Shown piece by piece: positions 6,349 to 7,500 of a stretch of 7,500 bases of DNA; the first letter of the stretch is position 1, and each line of letters begins with the position of its first letter. The translations under genes were made by a program, and so were the position numbers. The stretch comes from Candidatus Zixiibacteriota bacterium. Its GTDB lineage: Bacteria > Zixibacteria > MSB-5A5 > WJJR01. The notes under the pieces are model-generated. The model made no database searches and was not told where the DNA came from. It saw nothing but the letters and a program-made list of their open reading frames with translations. Location of the stretch: contig WJJR01000336.1 in assembly GCA_014729565.1 (NCBI GenBank), positions 1-7,500 on the forward strand, read 5' to 3'.

Positions 6349-6350
6349 CC
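6336..6350. repeat. Palindrome GGAGTA-GTT-TACTCC in the divergent intergenic region
   Basis: Two perfect six-base arms are separated by GTT, in the 225-base region between the divergent csrA and cupredoxin genes, just downstream of a TTGACA box. The size and position fit an operator for a dimeric regulator. A small RNA hairpin is an alternative, but the stem is short. Confidence 0.45.
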
Positions 6351-6418
6351 TAAATTGGTTAGTTCGAATTCTCACCCGATGAACTGGCCGGACCAGCGGT
6401 TACTGCAACCCCACGGAC

Positions 6419-6424
6419 AGGAGG
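6419..6424 (+). promoter_or_regulatory. Ribosome binding site of the cupredoxin gene
   Basis: AGGAGG ends six bases before ATG 6431, fixing that start. Confidence 0.8.
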
Positions 6425-6430
6425 CCCGCC

Positions 6431-7402
6431 ATGATCCGTTGTGCTAAGCTGTTGGGCGCCAGCGCCCTACTCTTACTGCTCGTGCTCCTCCCTTATCACG
6501 CTCATGCCTTAGATGCCACGGTCAACCAAGTCAGTCTGAGTTGGTCGCCGAGTACGGTGGTCATCACACCGGGTGATCAAGTGACCTGGGTGTGGAGTTC
6601 CGGGAGTCATACGGTGACTTCGGGGACCGGCCCCACCGATCCCAATGTGGGAATGCTCTTTGATGCGCCACTGGATGGGTCGAACACGACATTCTCGTTC
6701 ACCTTCACAACCACCGGGACCTTTCCGTACTTCTGTCGCCCTCATTTCGGATTTGGTATGGTTGGCGAGATAATTGTTGAAGCCGACGATGACGGCGATG
6801 GTATTCCGAATTCTCAGGACAACTGTCCAACCAACGCAAACACTGCTCAGGACGATGCCGATGCGGACGGGACTGGTGATGCTTGTGACACCTGCACAGA
6901 TACGGATGGCGACGGATTCGGCGATCCCGGGTTCCCGGCAAACACCTGTACCGAGGACAACTGTCCGTCGACTTCAAATCCGGGACAGGAAGACGCTGAC
7001 AGCGATGGTATCGGCGACGTGTGCGATACATGCACCGATACCGATGGCGACGGGTTCGGCGATCCCGGCTTTCCTGCGAATACCTGCACCAACGACAACT
7101 GTCCGTCGACATCCAACCCGAGTCAGGCCGACAGCGACGGGGATGGTATCGGTGATGCGTGTGACACTGCCTGTGATTGTCCCCTTCAAGCAGACATGAA
7201 TGCCGACACGTTCCTTGATGCGGTGGATTTAAACCTGTTGATTCAGACGTTGTTCTTCAACGGCGCGAATCCACAGGATCCGGATTGCCCGACACCACGG
7301 TCCGATCTCAATAACGACACATTTTCGGATGCCGTGGATCTGAACTTGATGATCCAGTTGCTGTTCTTCAACGGTGATCCGCCGGTTGATCCGTGTAGTT
7401 AG
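6431..7402 (+). CDS. Secreted plastocyanin-like copper protein with thrombospondin type 3 repeats and dockerin-like tail
   Basis: This 323-residue protein starts with a signal peptide (basic MIRCAK, Leu-rich core 8-20, likely cleavage after AHA26). Residues about 27-117 form a cupredoxin domain with type 1 copper ligands at H60 (in GSHTV), C102 and H105 (in YFCRPH) and M110 (in GFGMVGEI), the plastocyanin/amicyanin pattern, so single-electron transfer or copper binding outside the cytoplasm is plausible. Residues 118-247 are Asp- and Cys-rich thrombospondin type 3 repeats (DxDGDGxxDxxDNCP), which bind calcium. Residues 252-323 hold two dockerin-like EF-hand loops, ADMNADTFLDAVDLN and SDLNNDTFSDAVDLN, each followed by LFFNG. 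There is no membrane anchor or sorting signal. The gene is divergent from the flagellar genes and appears monocistronic. Its partner is unknown; the tail may bind calcium or a cell-surface structure rather than a true cohesin. Confidence 0.88.
   Translation: MIRCAKLLGASALLLLLVLLPYHAHALDATVNQVSLSWSPSTVVITPGDQVTWVWSSGSHTVTSGTGPTDPNVGMLFDAPLDGSNTTFSFTFTTTGTFPYFCRPHFGFGMVGEIIVEADDDGDGIPNSQDNCPTNANTAQDDADADGTGDACDTCTDTDGDGFGDPGFPANTCTEDNCPSTSNPGQEDADSDGIGDVCDTCTDTDGDGFGDPGFPANTCTNDNCPSTSNPSQADSDGDGIGDACDTACDCPLQADMNADTFLDAVDLNLLIQTLFFNGANPQDPDCPTPRSDLNNDTFSDAVDLNLMIQLLFFNGDPPVDPCS
6893..7168 (+). repeat. Two tandem 138-bp repeats encoding thrombospondin type 3 units
   Basis: Residues 155-200 (6893-7030) and 201-246 (7031-7168) are a 46-residue direct duplication starting CTDTDGDGFGDPGFPANTCT. 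The first 20 residues are identical, while codon third positions differ at many sites. The DNA differs much more than the protein, which suggests an old duplication held by selection rather than a recent one. Confidence 0.85.
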
Positions 7403-7438
7403 GGCGATTGTCAGAAGTATTTTACGTTTTCATTGGGT

Positions 7439-7464
7439 TGCCACGGGTGTTCTGGCCCGTGGCA
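7439..7464 (+). terminator. Hairpin after the cupredoxin gene, possible terminator
   Basis: TGCCACGGG (7439-7447) and CCCGTGGCA (7456-7464) make a perfect 9-bp stem with an eight-base loop, 36 bases after the stop codon. It lacks a following T-run, so it is weak as a Rho-independent terminator and may instead protect the 3' end. The stretch 7403-7438 is AT-rich with no other feature. Confidence 0.45.
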
Positions 7465-7480
7465 TCCGAATGTGAATACC

Positions 7481-7500
7481 GAGTGAACCAAGTCTCACTC
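7481..7500. repeat. Inverted repeat reaching the window edge
   Basis: GAGTGA (7481-7486) and TCACTC (7495-7500) are perfect arms with an eight-base spacer. The second arm ends on the last base, so a longer stem is not possible on the inner side and the flanking sequence is unseen. It may be a second 3' hairpin, with any T-run outside the window. Confidence 0.35.

Noticed and set aside
6774..7199. Frames in other phases across the thrombospondin repeat region, both strands
   Set aside because: They arise from the repetitive GAT/GAC-rich sequence. The signal peptide, cupredoxin and calcium-binding motifs lie in one continuous frame, 6431-7402.

Overview
The window holds part of a bacterial flagellar locus, read on the minus strand, next to a divergently transcribed gene for a secreted protein. 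No organism name can be read directly. The combination of csrA-fliW-flgL flagellar genes, a GC-rich sequence, and an exported protein with thrombospondin type 3 calcium repeats and a dockerin-like tail of the type 'D-N-D-x-F-x-D-A-V-D-L-N' suggests a Gram-negative member of a little-cultured lineage. Zixibacteria or another FCB-group relative is my best guess, and it is inference only.

Minus strand, in transcription order: a leader of about 60 bases (6206-6270) with several GGA motifs, including one in the loop of a perfect hairpin; csrA (6205-5846) with an unusually long, basic C-terminal tail; a 63-codon open frame (5849-5658) joined to csrA by an ATGA overlap; flgL (5667-3748, GTG start, overlapping the small frame), which encodes a long hook-filament junction protein with flagellin IN repeats; fliW (3734-3234), the CsrA antagonist and flagellin-binding assembly factor; and, after an 84-base gap, a very large glycosyltransferase (3149 to beyond base 1). 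The glycosyltransferase has TPRs, a GT4-type domain, a GT2-like domain with a degraded metal site, and the start of a third GT-B-like domain that is cut by the window edge.

How they may work together: CsrA is an RNA-binding translational repressor of flagellar genes. FliW sequesters CsrA when flagellin is not bound to it. FlgL is the junction protein on which the filament is built. The TPR-glycosyltransferase is a good candidate for flagellin glycosylation. The tight spacing (ATGA overlap, 10-base overlap, 13-base gap) supports one transcription unit from csrA to fliW and probably into the glycosyltransferase gene. A sigma-28-like promoter candidate lies just upstream of the hairpin leader.

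Plus strand: after a 225-base divergent intergenic region with a TTGACA box and a 6+6 palindrome, one gene (6431-7402) encodes an exported plastocyanin-like copper protein. It continues into thrombospondin type 3 repeats and two dockerin-like calcium-binding repeats. It is followed by a 9-bp hairpin, and a second inverted repeat ends exactly at the window edge. There is no stretch over 300 bases without a gene, and I see no RNA gene, insertion sequence or CRISPR array.
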